DNA from: Hymenopus coronatus
Taxonomy: Eukaryota; Arthropoda; Insecta; Mantodea; Hymenopodidae
Length of the DNA stretch: 64,000 nucleotides
Assembly (NCBI GenBank): GCA_030762935.1
Contig: CM060881.1
Location: 102,872,501 to 102,936,500, forward strand
Reading direction: 5' to 3'
In this document: positions 46,611 through 58,965 of the stretch, piece by piece
Layout of the letters: each line of letters opens with the position of its first letter
How positions within the stretch are numbered: the stretch's first letter is position 1
Position numbers and translations under genes: made by a program
The notes under the pieces: generated by a model
The model's input: the letters and a program-made list of their open reading frames with translations, nothing else
What the model was told of the DNA's origin: nothing
Database searches by the model: none

Positions 46611-48164
46611 GTAAGACAAAAACTTTGTTCTGCATGCAGTCATTATGTGGGAAAAATAACTTTAGCTCCAGAACTGATTTATGACCTTTTTCTAAGCATA
46701 GAATGCTCTTATCGTTTATTTTGAGCCATAGTTCTATCTCGATTATGTTTTGGAAGTACTTGAGGTTTGAATAATAATTGTAGGACTTAGAAATAGATTA
46801 ATCCACGTTTTATAATAGTACCATCAATAAACTGTTGTACTCAACGTTATAATCCAATATTGTGAGCAATGTATACGAGGATTTGATCACGTGTTATGCT
46901 CATACGATGCTTTTGAACTGGTTAAGAGCTGTTGATTTAAAGAGAACCAGTAATTCGCCATGATGCCGTGCATAAATGAAACCGAATGTGGAGTGAAGTA
47001 GCTTTGGTGTATTGGGATATCTTCAGAGCAAATAGTTTAACACGGATACTTAGCAGAGTATATGCTAGATGTAGATGTGAACAAAGGAGAAGTAGGATCT
47101 GTGCACTTTTGCTGTGTTATATCTGCGAAAATCTTACGGTAAGCTAAAGTTGGATGGTCTTTTTGTTTTCTAAGTACTTTTGAAAACCGAGTATGAGACG
47201 AGTTGAGGCAGTCAGGCAGTAGCGAGCCGCAGCGAACGATAGCGTTCTCTGGTTTTGAGATTTCGGAGAGGTTAGGTTAGATTTAGTGTGTATGAACTGG
47301 ACCGAAATAAGTGATAACGTGGGTTTTCTGAAAATTGTTTTCAAGCTTTTTATAAAAAGAAAAGCAAATTACTTTTTTTTAATCTCTGAAATTCATTCTG
47401 TACCTAGTCAAATTAAACTTTTACCAATTTTGTACACATAAACGGTGAGGCTTTTCTTTAGAATTTCTGGAAAGATTCATAGATCTTCAGTCCGATAATA
47501 AATTCGAGCATTTCATTCTACATGTGTGAACAAGAAGAGAAAATAGCTTCGTAATACATACCCGCCAATTCAACTTAATAGTTTCCAGCGTTAAATTTTG
47601 TTCAATGAATTGAACTGATGTGTTCCACACTGCGTTTGAATAACGAATTTGGGTAGTACCAACTCAAATCAACTATCTATCAAACCTTTGTCACTTGCAA
47701 TTATTTTTTAAAGCCGTTGCATTCATGAAGGACATCATTAACCCAGACATTTTTGCAATATCAGTTTTATTTGGAGAATGTTTAAGCTCATTGAAAACTG
47801 TTACTTACATTTCCTAAAATTCTTTCCAATCGTTAATCCTTCGTCATGGTTCGTAGTGTCTATACGACTGAAATAATAATTTAATAAATTCCCCATATTA
47901 ACATGTTTGAAACGCTGTTAAACATAAGATACTTAAAATAAGAGGGCATAATCTGATATGTATTATTTCTGTAAAATTTTAGCTCCGTCATATAAATTGT
48001 TTTGTAAACTATAGAAATAACTCGAAATACAAATAAACAAATGTCAAGGGTAAACGCCTGCGAATTGCTCTGCAGTTTTGAAATTTAATTATGAATTTAA
48101 CACACGTCTCTTATATACCCTTAAATATATTATAAAATCATATTATACTAAAAACGAAACGCAC
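46611..48164 (+). other. Start of a probable large first intron, no element recognised
   Basis: This follows the consensus donor of the receptor exon. It is AT-rich sequence without a long open frame or recognised repeat. A short GC-richer patch at 47190-47280 holds a GGTTAGGTTAG motif, which is common in insect DNA and too short to be telomeric. A faint resemblance to family A may exist at 47390-47470. Confidence 0.4.
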
Positions 48165-48375
48165 ATCTCTGCAATCTGCTGGTAGCGAGTCTGCCTCACA
48201 TTCAAAGGGCTAGGAGTATCGAACTATTCTTTTTCTTACAAGTTTTCCCTTATCCTGCAAAAGGTGAATATTGAGAAGCTTTAATCTCTATGGATCTAAG
48301 GTTTATTTCAGCATCACTTTGCCCATTTCATTAATCGTCTGATATGGTCTACCAATTAGAGAATTTAAACTATAA
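48165..48375 (+). repeat. SINE-5 copy 2
   Basis: The head region GCTGGTAGCGAGTCTGCCTC resembles an A box, and GGAGTATCGAAC a damaged B box. The tail CCCATTTCATTAATCGTCTG is shared with the copy at 45430. Confidence 0.45.
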
Positions 48376-48644
48376 AAAAGAAAAGAAATAAATAAAAAAT
48401 ACGGAAGAAATAGCAATTTACTCAGTTGACTGATTTTGTAAAGTTTTAAAATAGACATTTTGGTCAGAAATGTTATACACCAGAGAAGTTCAAAATACTA
48501 TAGAACTTTTTTTCGAAATAACAACACTTTTACCCAATGAATCTTAATCGTTTAAATATTAGTTTACATTGAATATTTTTAGAATTAAGGAAAATGCACA
48601 ATATGATACCTCCACTTAAAGTATGATAACACGCTCATCTGGGC

Positions 48645-48870
48645 CGCGCCGTGGTCGAGTGGTTAGACTACTTGCCTCTCACCTAGACGGCTGGGGTTCG
48701 ATCCCAAGTGAGATTTCTGGTGGACAAAGCGGCGCTGGGGCGTGTTTTCGCCGGGTACTCCGGTTTCCCCCGCCATCGCATTCCACCGACGCTCCATAAT
48801 CATTCATGTATCATCAGTGTCACCGCCTGCGGTTCCATGAGTAGTTAAAGTGGGCGTTAAGCTCTACCAA
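48645..48870 (+). repeat. SINE-3, best preserved copy
   Basis: An intact tRNA-like head (GTGGTCGAGTGGTTAGAC as A box, GGGGTTCGATCCC as B box) precedes a body with GGTGGACAAAGCGGCGCTGG and the terminal GGGCGTTAAGCTCTACC. It lies in the putative first intron. Confidence 0.85.
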
Positions 48871-50029
48871 ACAAAAAACCATTCATCTGAATTAGTGTTC
48901 CTGAGGATATATGCTCTTCTCCGAAGACATAATTCAAACACGACAAGGAATTTCTTTAAAGCTTATAATGTAAAAGCATTATTTCTATATACTATTGCAA
49001 ATAAGTTACTATACAAATTACTTTTAGGAAATAAAATTAATTATTTAGACAATATTAACATAAATGTGATTTGAAATAACTAACACATGTTATGAATATC
49101 ACGTTAAAACATGTTTTTCTCCGTTACAAACATTCTAATGATTTCAATACTGATTAAAATAATAATTACACAAGAATGAAAGCCAAACTTAATACTCGTA
49201 TAAATTAACTTTTGTGCATTAGCCAAACAGAAGAATTATTTCACGAGTTAATGAATAAAAGACCTGGATATTGTCACATAAGAGGATTAATTGTGTGCTT
49301 ACATCAAACCGCTGTGCAATCTATTCAGGAGGCTCTAAGTGAGTTTGCTTTGTACTTCGCTATATCTTCTGTCGATTTCTGAAGCTTCACATGTTTGGAT
49401 TTTTGGCGCAATAAATCCACCTCAATTGTTCATTATCTTAGAGTGAATGTAACACACGTTATGGAAGAATGTTTTAACTTTTGCACTGATTAAATAACTG
49501 TTTATTTCAAAGTTTAATGCATTTTTCTGTGGTCTGCTCTCACAAAATATTATCAGAATTATAGATGTATAAATATAGCTCTGAAAATGTTCACCAAAGC
49601 TCTGCAGAATGTGAGTAATGAAATATTTGTTTGCGATTATAATAGTTTTGATAGTTTATCATAGATTAGTTTTAAAAAGTAAGAAGTATCATTATGCGCT
49701 ATTTTTGTACTTTTTCTATTTTGTGATGAAAAATATGGTTTTTAAAAGGTACTTTCCACTTTAGGAAAATTTGAAACCAACTATTCGTAACAGAGAAATT
49801 AAGGAATATAATTTTAAAAAATAGTGTATCTAGCTTAACATAAGATTGATTTTACATAATTAAATCAAATAAATTAACTAATATACCCAAATTGAAAATT
49901 AATAATTGAAGGAAACTAGGGAATGCTCCTTTTTTTTTATAGGTAATGTCTGTTAAAAATTAAACATCTAAGTTTATTCTTTCTATTTGTTTCTTATAGT
50001 CGGCTTACCCTCCCCTTATGTAGAATTGA
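48871..50029. other. No feature recognised, putative intron
   Basis: Very AT-rich. A 74-codon frame at 48850 begins in the SINE-3 tail and has no signature. Confidence 0.4.
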
Positions 50030-50335
50030 CACCCCTCTAGGAGTTACAAGCGAGTGCCGGGGGGTCAGAAGGCTGTCCTGGAGCCAACGGCACGTGACCT
50101 AAGAATGGAGACCTGGAACGAGTGGTGAGCCTGTAGCCAGGTATGGACATGAGGAAGTGGATGACATGAAATGCACTCGAAATGGATGATTTGAAAGGTG
50201 TTAGTGGATCAGTTGGTGAAAAGAGTAGCTAGGGAACCCGGAGGACCCGGAGAAAAACCGCCCAGCGCCATTTCATCCACCATGTGGTCTGACCACTCGG
50301 TCACGTCGTCGCCTAGTTTAATATTTAAAATAAAA
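50030..50335 (+). repeat. GC-rich unclassified repeat-like block ending in an A-rich tail
   Basis: This GC-rich block has sharp edges against AT-rich flanks and ends in TTAAAATAAAAAAAATAC, as a retroposed sequence might. It encodes no recognised protein. A short stretch (GAGGAAGTGGATGACATG) weakly matches the minus strand near 30280. Confidence 0.3.
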
Positions 50336-50902
50336 AAAATACTTTTAGCACTTCGCTGTCCACTTAACCTCATAAATAAATTATACCTTATTTCTTAAAA
50401 CCTGAATCCTAATAATTCCGTCTTGTTTTCCTCATTTTCCTGTACATTTTATGTTTAAGAATAGTAATACACGGTGCTTTATTTAGATGTCAATTCTTTA
50501 AACTTTAAGATTGTTAACCGTGATTTTTGCAACAAGAGGAAAATTTAAATAATTACAGCAGAGTGAAGTTGATCTCTATATAACTAACGGCAATTTTGAA
50601 TATCCCTATAACCTCATGTGAAATAAGAAATTGGTGTTATTACCGCTAGTGACACAAGAAGCAAAATTTTCACTGACCAAAATAAGAACTTGTTAATATA
50701 ATTAGAATTTAATTTAATTGTTTACTCCTTTCCTTGGAGTTAGTTTAATTATATACGAATTTCTCGGAACTAAAATCATAAAATCCTTATGAGCCGTTAC
50801 TTGAAACATAGGATTTTGAACAAAGCTAAACTTTGAGTTTGTGAATATAGTGCATATTCTTTGAAATGTTACGATATTTAAGTTTTCTAAGTAACATTTA
50901 TT

Positions 50903-50956
50903 TATTATTGGGTGCAATACAATGTCTTCTCTATACTACGTCTAGAGAAAGTAAAA
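50903..50956 (-). repeat. Family A terminal palindrome alone
   Basis: Only the terminal block GTGCAATACAATGTCTTCTC and the closing CTAGAGAAAGTAAAAATG remain, next to sequence that does not match family A. Confidence 0.45.
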
Positions 50957-52181
50957 ATGAGACGTTTGAATGGGAATCTTGTTCAGTGTGCAGGGCCGAA
51001 CTGTAGTTAGGGTGAAGTGTAGTTCCCTGTGATAACTGTTACAGCTGACAGTTACTGCTACTTCCCAATACCACAAGGGATTTACAGCAAACCAAATAAA
51101 CTCAACCACACTCTTGTTTTCTACTCTGTTGGAAAAGGGCAGCCTAGTTCGCGTTCTTGAACATGGGTCCAATGCATAGACACAGAGTCGTATCGAACAA
51201 TGGCATCTGATTTATCGGCCCATGTTGCTTATATCTTGCGACCAGTTTTCCTCTAGAACAGGCGTCACCAACTCCATTGGTTTTGTGTCGAAGCAAGCTT
51301 GTTTGTGACAGCAGAGATACTCTCTCTTTCGTGTACTTAATGTCGTGTGTCAGCTTATAATATCGGGACAGAGAGCAATCCAACATGCAAACCATTGACT
51401 CCTATGGTTATGCCTGCCAAGAGGAAACGTTTTTGTTTATAGAAAGTGGATTCAAAAAATGCAATACGCAGTTTCATCATGTAACCAATACAAGATAGTA
51501 CAACAGCTATCAAGGGAAAGAATGTTTCCCTCGAATTATGTTACCAATTAAAGAACATTAGAGCTGTTGTTTTACATAGATTTTTAAATTGTTTCATATG
51601 AGTATGCCACAGAGGAATGTGAATTACTCTGACTGAACTTTACCACGATCCACCACTTTAAATAGCCCAGCAGCATACTCTATCTTCAGACAGTACTTCT
51701 GCGTTCTCTGTTGGGCAATTTCCCAATTTTACGTTTTGCACAGGAAATTGTATTTTTGCGTTTCAGACTTGCTCTGATTTTTAATCGAATTTGTGTATAT
51801 AGTTTAAAACCTGCTATATAAAATTTCAGAATGCATTTTATTATTGCTTTATTCATAGGCTCAAAAAATAATAATACCTACCTAGAAAAACAGCAAAATG
51901 TTAATAACAACTACGCTATAGAGAAGGTAATTTCTCTAAAACTAATAGCAACCAGTTCAAATAAATCCTTACGTTTATTTTCTTTCATTGCTATATAGCT
52001 TATCTGTCAAAATATGAATGTGCAAGTATTAGAATATTTGCATTTTTCGCTGATTTAAGACTTAATAGTTTTATCTTAAAACAATTTGAGCTTGAGCTTT
52101 TAGTTATTCCACAATGATTTCTCATATGTCTCGTATTAAATGTGTCAATTTCAAAATAAATTACTTTAAAACTAAAAAATG
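50957..52181. other. No feature recognised, putative intron
   Basis: The 50960-51400 part is less AT-rich than the rest. CAGGCGTCACCAACTCC at 51263 is reminiscent of a hAT terminus, but no partner end was found. Confidence 0.35.
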
Positions 52182-52842
52182 TGATGTGTTCCATGCACAT
52201 GACTTTCTCTACATCTCTGCAACTAATTATGTATTGTTAAAACGCTTATGCTTCTATTTACTTCATGCTAATCGAGAAAAAATTAGCAGAAATAATCCTA
52301 TTACTTCCTTCCTTGTAAGTAGAAACAAAATAAGGGAGTAGCATTTGTTAAAGTGATAGTCAAAAGAAGGTTGCTATATGAACTGAAGTTCCTTTGTTTG
52401 TATGGACAGGAGTTGACAAATTCCTGTATGAGAAAAGTATAAGTTTTTCAAAGCTGAAACCGAAATCAAGGAATATATAAAAAACTATTATCACCACGAA
52501 CAAAAATGTATATAAGATAGATTGTGTGTTTTATCGTGCTCTACATTTTTGTGTTTTAAGTTCTTGTCCATCTCTTACGGTTTAGCAGTTATGTAAAATT
52601 GCGTAAAATTCTTCCAGAATATAGTAGTCTTCAGAGGCTATTCCTATAAAATTCAAGATATACATTTTATTTGTCAGGTAAATATCTTTAATATATAATA
52701 TTTTAATCAAAATCATTAGATCCATTTTTGAACAAATCAAACTTTTCAAAAAAAAAGTCCATATAAAGGTAGTTGGGGGAGGAGGATTTTGCTCAAAATC
52801 TTCGTGTCGCATCCCTGGAAGATACTAAACTTAAATACCAAG
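52182..52842 (-). repeat. Family A copy, 5' end missing
   Basis: Begins with the 3' flank GTGATGTGTTCCATGCACAT and is intact to the ACTTAAATACCAAG block at 52840, where it stops abruptly. Confidence 0.75.
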
Positions 52843-53162
52843 CACTGCTGTTGATTGCTAAATTTGAAAACCATTTAATTTTTCCTGCATTTTATCTTTT
52901 CAGCACTTCCATATACGATTTTGTAGGCATAAAAGTAAATGTTGTCAAATAAATATGGATATATAAGGCAATAAAGAATTAATTTAGTGTTGTATCACCA
53001 CTGTTTTTACCTTGAGAAAATTTCATTTAACGTGGATATGCACCGCACTCCACTTGCACTATTCCATTATGTTGTATTTAGTTAACACCTTTCTGTTTGT
53101 TTTTTCTTCTGTTTTGTTCTGTATGGCCCTGGCTTTTTAGAAATAGATGAGCGCGTGTGTAT

Positions 53163-53815
53163 CGATGAAAAGTAGGTTAAATACCAATCTTGATATTTAA
53201 TGATGCGACGCGAAGACTATCGAGGAAATCCTCGGACCAAACTAGTCTCTACATGGAAGTATTTTCGAGAATTTTGATTTTATCAAAAACACTCAAACAG
53301 CTTATATTACAACACCGTGTATTAAACATACTTATATGGCAAATAAAATGTATATCTAAAATTTGTTGGGAATAGCCTCTGAAGTCTTAAATGACTTTCG
53401 CATAACTGGTATACCGCAAGAGATAGACAAAAATTATTGCACACAAGGTGTAGATTTCTTCAAAACATTTAATTTATTTGATTTTCATTTTTATTATGGT
53501 AACCGTTTTCGAGATATTCTCTATTATTGGCTTCAATTCTAAAATGTTTATACTTTTCTCAAATAGGAAGTTGTTTTGCTTTTTTGTTTGTTTTGTACTC
53601 CTACTCATATAAAGAAAGAAATTTTAATAAAAATCGAATAGCGACAGTTTTAAAACATTTTTCTATCGCTTTAACGTACTACCCGCCCTTAGTTCCCTTC
53701 TACTTATAAAGAACTAAGTAAACTAACGTTCATCTACATTAGCATTGAGTAGATAGAAGAAGAATATTTTGTAAGATTTTTTTTTTGTAGAGCTGGTAGA
53801 ACAAGTCATGTGAAT
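53163..53815 (+). repeat. Family A copy, 5' end missing
   Basis: Starts at GGTTAAATACCAATCTTG, close to where the 52182-52842 copy stops, and runs to AGAACAAGT before CATGTGAATG. The two copies converge on the intervening ~320 bp. Confidence 0.7.
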
Positions 53816-54114
53816 GTAATACAACTGATTTTTATCCTGCACAATACTGTGGGTTTTAGCTGTATTTTTTACTACCTTACTAACACTCATTTCAGTTGAA
53901 TTATTTAACATACCCTATTAATTGCTTCCTTTAGTTTACCAAAATTTCGACTCCCCCATCTCCTCCCTTCATAATTATAAATATTGATTTATCATTTTAC
54001 ATAAATTACGCGTACATAACACTTTATTGAGTAATATATGTTGTAAGCGCACACATTTCCTTACAAACTGATTTTAACTATTACTGCCTTTTTGCTCTCA
54101 GCTGCGTCGTTTGC

Positions 54115-54262
54115 TCGAAGTATGAGTGTCGTTTGTTTGTTATACACAATGAATGCAACCAGCTACATGTTACAGTTTCTTTTAAAAAAACTTTGCCAAG
54201 TATATCCAGGATTTTCTTTTAATTGGTCCCCTTTTTTATTTATAGCAATAGCAAAAAATCTT
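54115..54262 (+). other. Weak candidate exon downstream of the receptor exon
   Basis: A pyrimidine-rich tract ends in TTTTTGCTCTCAG at 54102-54114 and is followed by an open frame. Joined in phase 1 to the 46610 donor, the first codon would be Ala. The frame contains VVCLLYTMN, loosely like the ILYxMN segment that follows TPSPT in GluN2 proteins, but the conserved Leu-Cys part is missing and the rest does not match well. The stretch is a unique pocket between two family A copies. It may be chance or a decayed exon. Confidence 0.15.
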
Positions 54263-54263
54263 G

Positions 54264-54912
54264 TGTTCCAATCTACCTTGTCTGCATACAAAATGTTCTT
54301 ATAATAGTTTATTTTATTTACATAATGCTATTCGAGATAAATATTTGCAGAAATTATTAGTTGCTTCCTTCCAAACAGAAGGAAAACCAGGAAATATAAA
54401 CTCGTCTAAATGCAGTCAACTCTTCTAGAAGCTGGTTATGTGAACAGTTAAAGTCGGTTCTCGTAACAGGACCAGAAGTAAAACAAAAGATACATGTAAT
54501 GATATATGCCTTCCCGTTTAAGAAAAGCTTAAGAGGTTTAAAACTGAAAACAATAACAAGGAATATACCAGAAAAATTAACTTTACCAAAAATTTACATA
54601 TTTTAAATAGTGCATTTTAACGGGATCCACATTTTTGTGTATTTCTTACGATTTACACATCTAGAATGAACAGTTTTCTAGGGCTGTTTTCAGAAAATTC
54701 TAAATATATATTTTATTCACCATGTAAATATATTTAATGTAAATTATTATAATCAAAGTCGTTAGGCCATTTTTGAGAAACCATACATTTCAGAAATCTT
54801 TCCATGTAAACGGTAGTTTGGAGTGGGGAAAATTTTTGGAAATCTTGGTGTTGTATTTTTGGAAAATAATTCAATAAACTTATATTACAATTTTGGAGCT
54901 ATGCTGTCAGTT
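54264..54912 (-). repeat. Family A copy, minus strand, truncated
   Basis: Begins with a worn 3' end (TGTTCCAATCTACC, ATGCTATTCGAGATAAA) and ends near TTTGGAGCTATGCTGTC. The terminal palindrome is absent. Confidence 0.65.
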
Positions 54913-55249
54913 CTGGAGTTCTGTATCATTATACCCTACAGAATTAAAAGATTTCGACACATACAGGAATGTGATAAAACAATGTCTTATTATGCCTATT
55001 AGTTTAAAAAACGTTTAATGGTTTATTACTTGATATGAATGAATGAATATGTATATTTATTGAATTGCCAGTATGCTTACATTGATCTTCATCAATCGCG
55101 CGGTACCACAGATCGCATGTGCTTTTGCAATACACAACATAGTAAGCAGTACTAAAAACAAACAAAAAAACTGAAAAGGCTGAACACTACAATAAAAGCA
55201 CGGAGTTATTCAAATACAACAACTAAATTTTCAACATAGAATAAACCTA

Positions 55250-56045
55250 TTATAGACCCTTCCGCGTCTTTCGTGCCTACCAGTAGAGCCCAACATTTCC
55301 TATCTATTCGCGGTGGTAAAGGATCGCGGTAAATATTTGTTCCTCCATTCCTCCGTACCTCTACACCTTGTCAAGATATGGGTTCCTGGCAAATGGGGCG
55401 ATTCTCATACCATTCTTGTCAGTAATTTTTATCATCCGCCAAGCTCCTAGTCTAATGCTCGCGAGCCCCTGTATACCTGTTTTGATGCATTGCTCCATAC
55501 CCCACTCCAATTTTAACCCAGACTGTACATTCAATGAAACGTTCTCCGTGCATTCAGCAATTATTTGCTGTCTGTCAATATTGGAGGTGGTTTTTAATTT
55601 GTCTCCAAGTACTCCGTCTGTTTCCCTGACCCGCCATCCAAATGTGTTTCATCTCAATTGTTTCCAAATCTTTCTTTAATTTTGATGCTCACGTCGAATT
55701 ACCTTCAATTCTCAACTGTTCTTGGTAACAGACATCCCTATTTAGAGATTGGCCTTCGTGAGTGATTCTCGTCCAATATTTTACTCCTCTGTACTCTATC
55801 GTTCTCTGTACTCCGCAGTTATCCATGCCCCTCCCTATTCCCAGAATGTCTTTAAAAATTGAGTCCTCACCTGGACCAGATTCCCTGTTTGTTCCCATTG
55901 CCATATTTCTCCTCCATACATCATCGTGAATTGAACTGTCGCTCCATATACAGTTTCCATTAAGGTTATGGACATATTCGGAATTCTGCAACGTATCCGG
56001 GGTGCTTCCACTGCTTTCCCCCCAGACGTTGAAATACAACCTCAC
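55250..56045 (-). pseudogene. LINE-like reverse-transcriptase ORF remnant (3' part)
   Basis: On the minus strand, EYVHNLNGNCIWSDSSIHD in one frame is followed in the next by GEIWQWEQTGNLVQVRTQFL, and then in the first by ILGIGRGMDNCGVQRTIE. This recalls the thumb/C-terminal part of non-LTR retrotransposon ORF2 proteins, with a GxEIW motif followed by KxxLG. Further on, MEQCIKTGIQGLASIRLGAW and MEEQIFTAIL occur among stops. The assignment rests on a few short motifs, and frameshifts are frequent. Confidence 0.4.
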
Positions 56046-56581
56046 AGGTGAACAGAAAAATCTGAAATTACGTAATATTTATCCAAAGCAAATTCGACAA
56101 TGTTCTGATCACTGAGAAATTCGTGATAGTTATCCATTTAATAAGATATTTGTGTAGTCACTTTTGTGCAAAAGGACGGTTGGGGCTCTGAATAAGTGCA
56201 GGAAACAGAACGGATACGAAGCATTGGTGATTAAGCAAGAGATTGATTCGCTTTAAGTGTTTTAATATGTGTACTATTGCCTTATTTATTCTTGGAGCAG
56301 TATCCAGATTAATTTTAGATACAGGATTTAGTTCTTTTGCTGTGATTCACGAAGTAAAGCCAAATCACTTTAAGCGTTAGAAGAATCATACTACAAAACC
56401 TAGGAAACCAATAGCTGATATAGCTCAAATTATTCCATAATTTCCAAATGCTTCTTTTTTTCTTCTTTCATGAGAAATTACATGAGAAATTATTCCAAAT
56501 TCTGGGTATTTGAATATTTAATAGGAATTGGTATATTAATAAATGTATTTTGATTCAGATTTCTGAGCATTGTCCATAAAA
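56046..56581. other. No feature recognised
   Basis: AT-rich flank of the LINE-like remnant. A small direct repeat (CATGAGAAATTA twice) lies near 56471-56495. Confidence 0.4.
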
Positions 56582-56633
56582 TACTCCAGGACGATTAAAT
56601 CAAAAGGTTGCTTGATTTAATCGTCCTGGAGTA
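56582..56633. other. Perfect 22-bp inverted repeat with 8-nt loop
   Basis: Bases 56582-56603 are exactly complementary to 56612-56633, with loop AAGGTTGC. The pairing stops sharply at both outer ends. RNA from either strand would form a 22-bp hairpin. It could be a young palindrome, a MITE remnant or a small-RNA precursor; nothing else around it decides. Confidence 0.8.
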
Positions 56634-56842
56634 GCATCTAGAGGTATTCAGTTATTTACATAACAAAAATATTATTAAAACAATATTTCACGTCTTCACG
56701 GAAACACAGAAATATGTAACAATTCCCTGTGTTCATTACTTGAGCACCACTTTTCATATCTTAATATACGAATAGAAGTTATACCGTGCCAAATTCTAAA
56801 GAAATTTTCCCCTTTTTATTTCTCATCACGCATTGGGGGTTT

Positions 56843-57662
56843 ACCTTCTCTATCAAATATGTACAATGTACATAGTAATTAGAAAGAGTATTGTAATCCA
56901 TCCAAAATTTGATACTGACATTTCATCGTAAATGCTGCTTTGAAGATCTCTGTATCCAAAAAAGCTTTTCAGAAAAAAGTTCATGTGAGTATGTGTGACA
57001 GCATAACAGTCATATTTAAGTCACGACTTCCCCGGGATGCAAAACAAAGCTTTTCAGGAAAATTCCCCAACCTCAAACTACCCTTTACATTGAACCTTTT
57101 CGGAATGTTCGAGTTTATAAAAAAATGGTTCAATTGATGTTGATTATAATGGCATGTATTAAAGATATTTACATGGGAAATAACATTTATATTTTGAATT
57201 CAAGGGAATAGACCCTAAGTCCCCTTAATTTTAATTGTAAACTGTAAGAGAAAGAAAAAACTTATGCACTACAAAATCCACATCATACTTTCTAATTTGT
57301 CATATATTATTCGTTTTTGTACAACTAACAATTTCTCAGATAGGTATTCCCTATTATGAGTTTAAATTTTAAAATACTTATACTTTCTCCAAACGAAATT
57401 TTCTCATCGTTTCATTTGTCTTTTGTTTTACTCTTGGCCGTGGAAAGGGAATCAGATTTCAACGATGTTCTAAATCTAAAAGACACCTATCATCTAAAAG
57501 ATTTTACTGTTGCTAGCCTAGTGTATTTGCTTATCTACCTTCTCTCGCATTTATAAGGAATTATGTTATAAGAAACCACTTCTGGTAATGCCTATCTTGA
57601 TTAGGAAGATGAAGATAAATATTTTGTAACAAAAATTTGTTTGCGGAACAGATCGAGAAAGT
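56843..57662 (+). repeat. Family A copy
   Basis: Opens with ACCTTCTCTATC before TGTACAATGTACATAG and closes at ATCGAGAAAGT. The central ATGACAAATAAAATG block is altered and the block before GTAAACTGTAAGAG is shortened. Confidence 0.75.
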
Positions 57663-57727
57663 CGTGTAAAGGAAGGGAACACATTCCATTTTTTTAATTC
57701 GATGTTTCGAATTAGATGTATCGCCAA

Positions 57728-57845
57728 TTTAAGGCCGCGCCATGGCCGAGTGTTTAGACCTTACCCAGGAATCCCATATTCACTTCCACTTGTGAGATTT
57801 GTGGCGGACAAAGTCTATGTAGTAAAAGCGGGCGTTATACACTAT
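57728..57845 (+). repeat. SINE-3 copy with large internal deletion
   Basis: The head (GGCCGCGCCATGGCCGAGTG) and the terminal part (AAAGCGGGCGTTATAC) are present, while most of the body between GGCGGACAAAG and the tail is lost. Confidence 0.65.
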
Positions 57846-58965
57846 ATAAGTCACCAATTCTCCTTAACAAGAAAAAATGTAATATTTAGTTACAGGGTAT
57901 TGCTAGCTAGGCAAGGAAGGAAACTATATGCCAATTAATTTTACTTCTTACAAATTATTCCATGGTTTCTAATGTGGGTAGTAGATCTACAACAAACAAG
58001 AATAAAATTGGACTAGAATAAACTAGTAAAGACTAGTGTTGTACATTGAGCACAAATAGTATTAGACATCGAATTTCTAATTGTCTCTACGGACATTTAT
58101 AGGACGTGTCTTTTGATATTCGCTGGCCCCTTCGTCACTCTAATTGGGGAAGGAGGAGGGGTTGTAGCTTACACGTTACCTAATCTCGCCTCCAATTGAG
58201 TAAGGTATAAAAACATGACGTAATAAAGTACCCTACAAATGGTTAGGTGTACGGAACAAGACAGTGGCGCTTTCTTTCTGTGCCTTGTGTACCTAACAGG
58301 TTGGTGCAAAAGAAAGGTACAAAACACAAGCAGAGATATTACGGTCAACTACACTGCAATTAAAGCAATAAATTGTGATAAATACCGAGCTCGTAAATAA
58401 GAGAGAATTGTGTAAATGCATTTTACCAGCGCAGAAGCAAAAGAAAATAGTACTTAATGTATAGACGGTTCGTTATAAGCTAAGATGCTGGACCACCTTT
58501 CTGCGGAATAATAAATGTGGACGAAACTAAAAATCATATTAGCTGGGTTACAGATTGCTCAAAATATACCAAAGAAGCTGCTAACGAGAGCTTAGATGAT
58601 ATGAAAGTCACGTCCATGCGTGGCTCAACAAGGAACGTTCCGGAATTCAGCGCTTGCAAAGCTAAAAGAGGAAATGGCCAATGAGTATGCGGCAGGTGTA
58701 GTGAGAAAAAGGGGGGACAAGAAACATCTCTGCCTTGTGCCTTGCCTGTGTGCCCCACTGGCAAGACCTCTTGCAGAGCCCAGACAACATGAGAAACGAC
58801 AGATATCAAATGGCATTTCTCGATACAAACAAACGTACAACTTGTTCAGAGAAGGCGTGCGTTTGAGAAAAGTTATTCATAGTAGAAACAGGAAGCATTT
58901 CGTGAGTGACTCTAGTCAGGCCTTTCGCTTCCACCAAACAATTTTCCATATTACTGTGTCTTATT
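57846..58965. other. Unassigned, partly GC-rich
   Basis: The 58080-58320 and 58590-58870 parts are richer in GC than average. A plus-strand frame at 58620 (126 codons) has no recognised motif and runs into a family A copy, so it is probably not a gene. GGTATAAAA at 58206 looks like a TATA box without a gene. Confidence 0.35.

Noticed and set aside
47265..47285. Telomeric TTAGG repeats
   Set aside because: Only two imperfect units (GGTTAGGTTAG); no array.
51263..51285. hAT transposon terminus
   Set aside because: One suggestive end only; no inverted partner or 8-bp duplication found.
55368..55679. 103-codon plus-strand frame
   Set aside because: It is antisense to the LINE-like remnant.
58206..58215. 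TATA-box promoter GGTATAAAA
   Set aside because: No open frame or other promoter element follows; expected by chance in AT-rich DNA.
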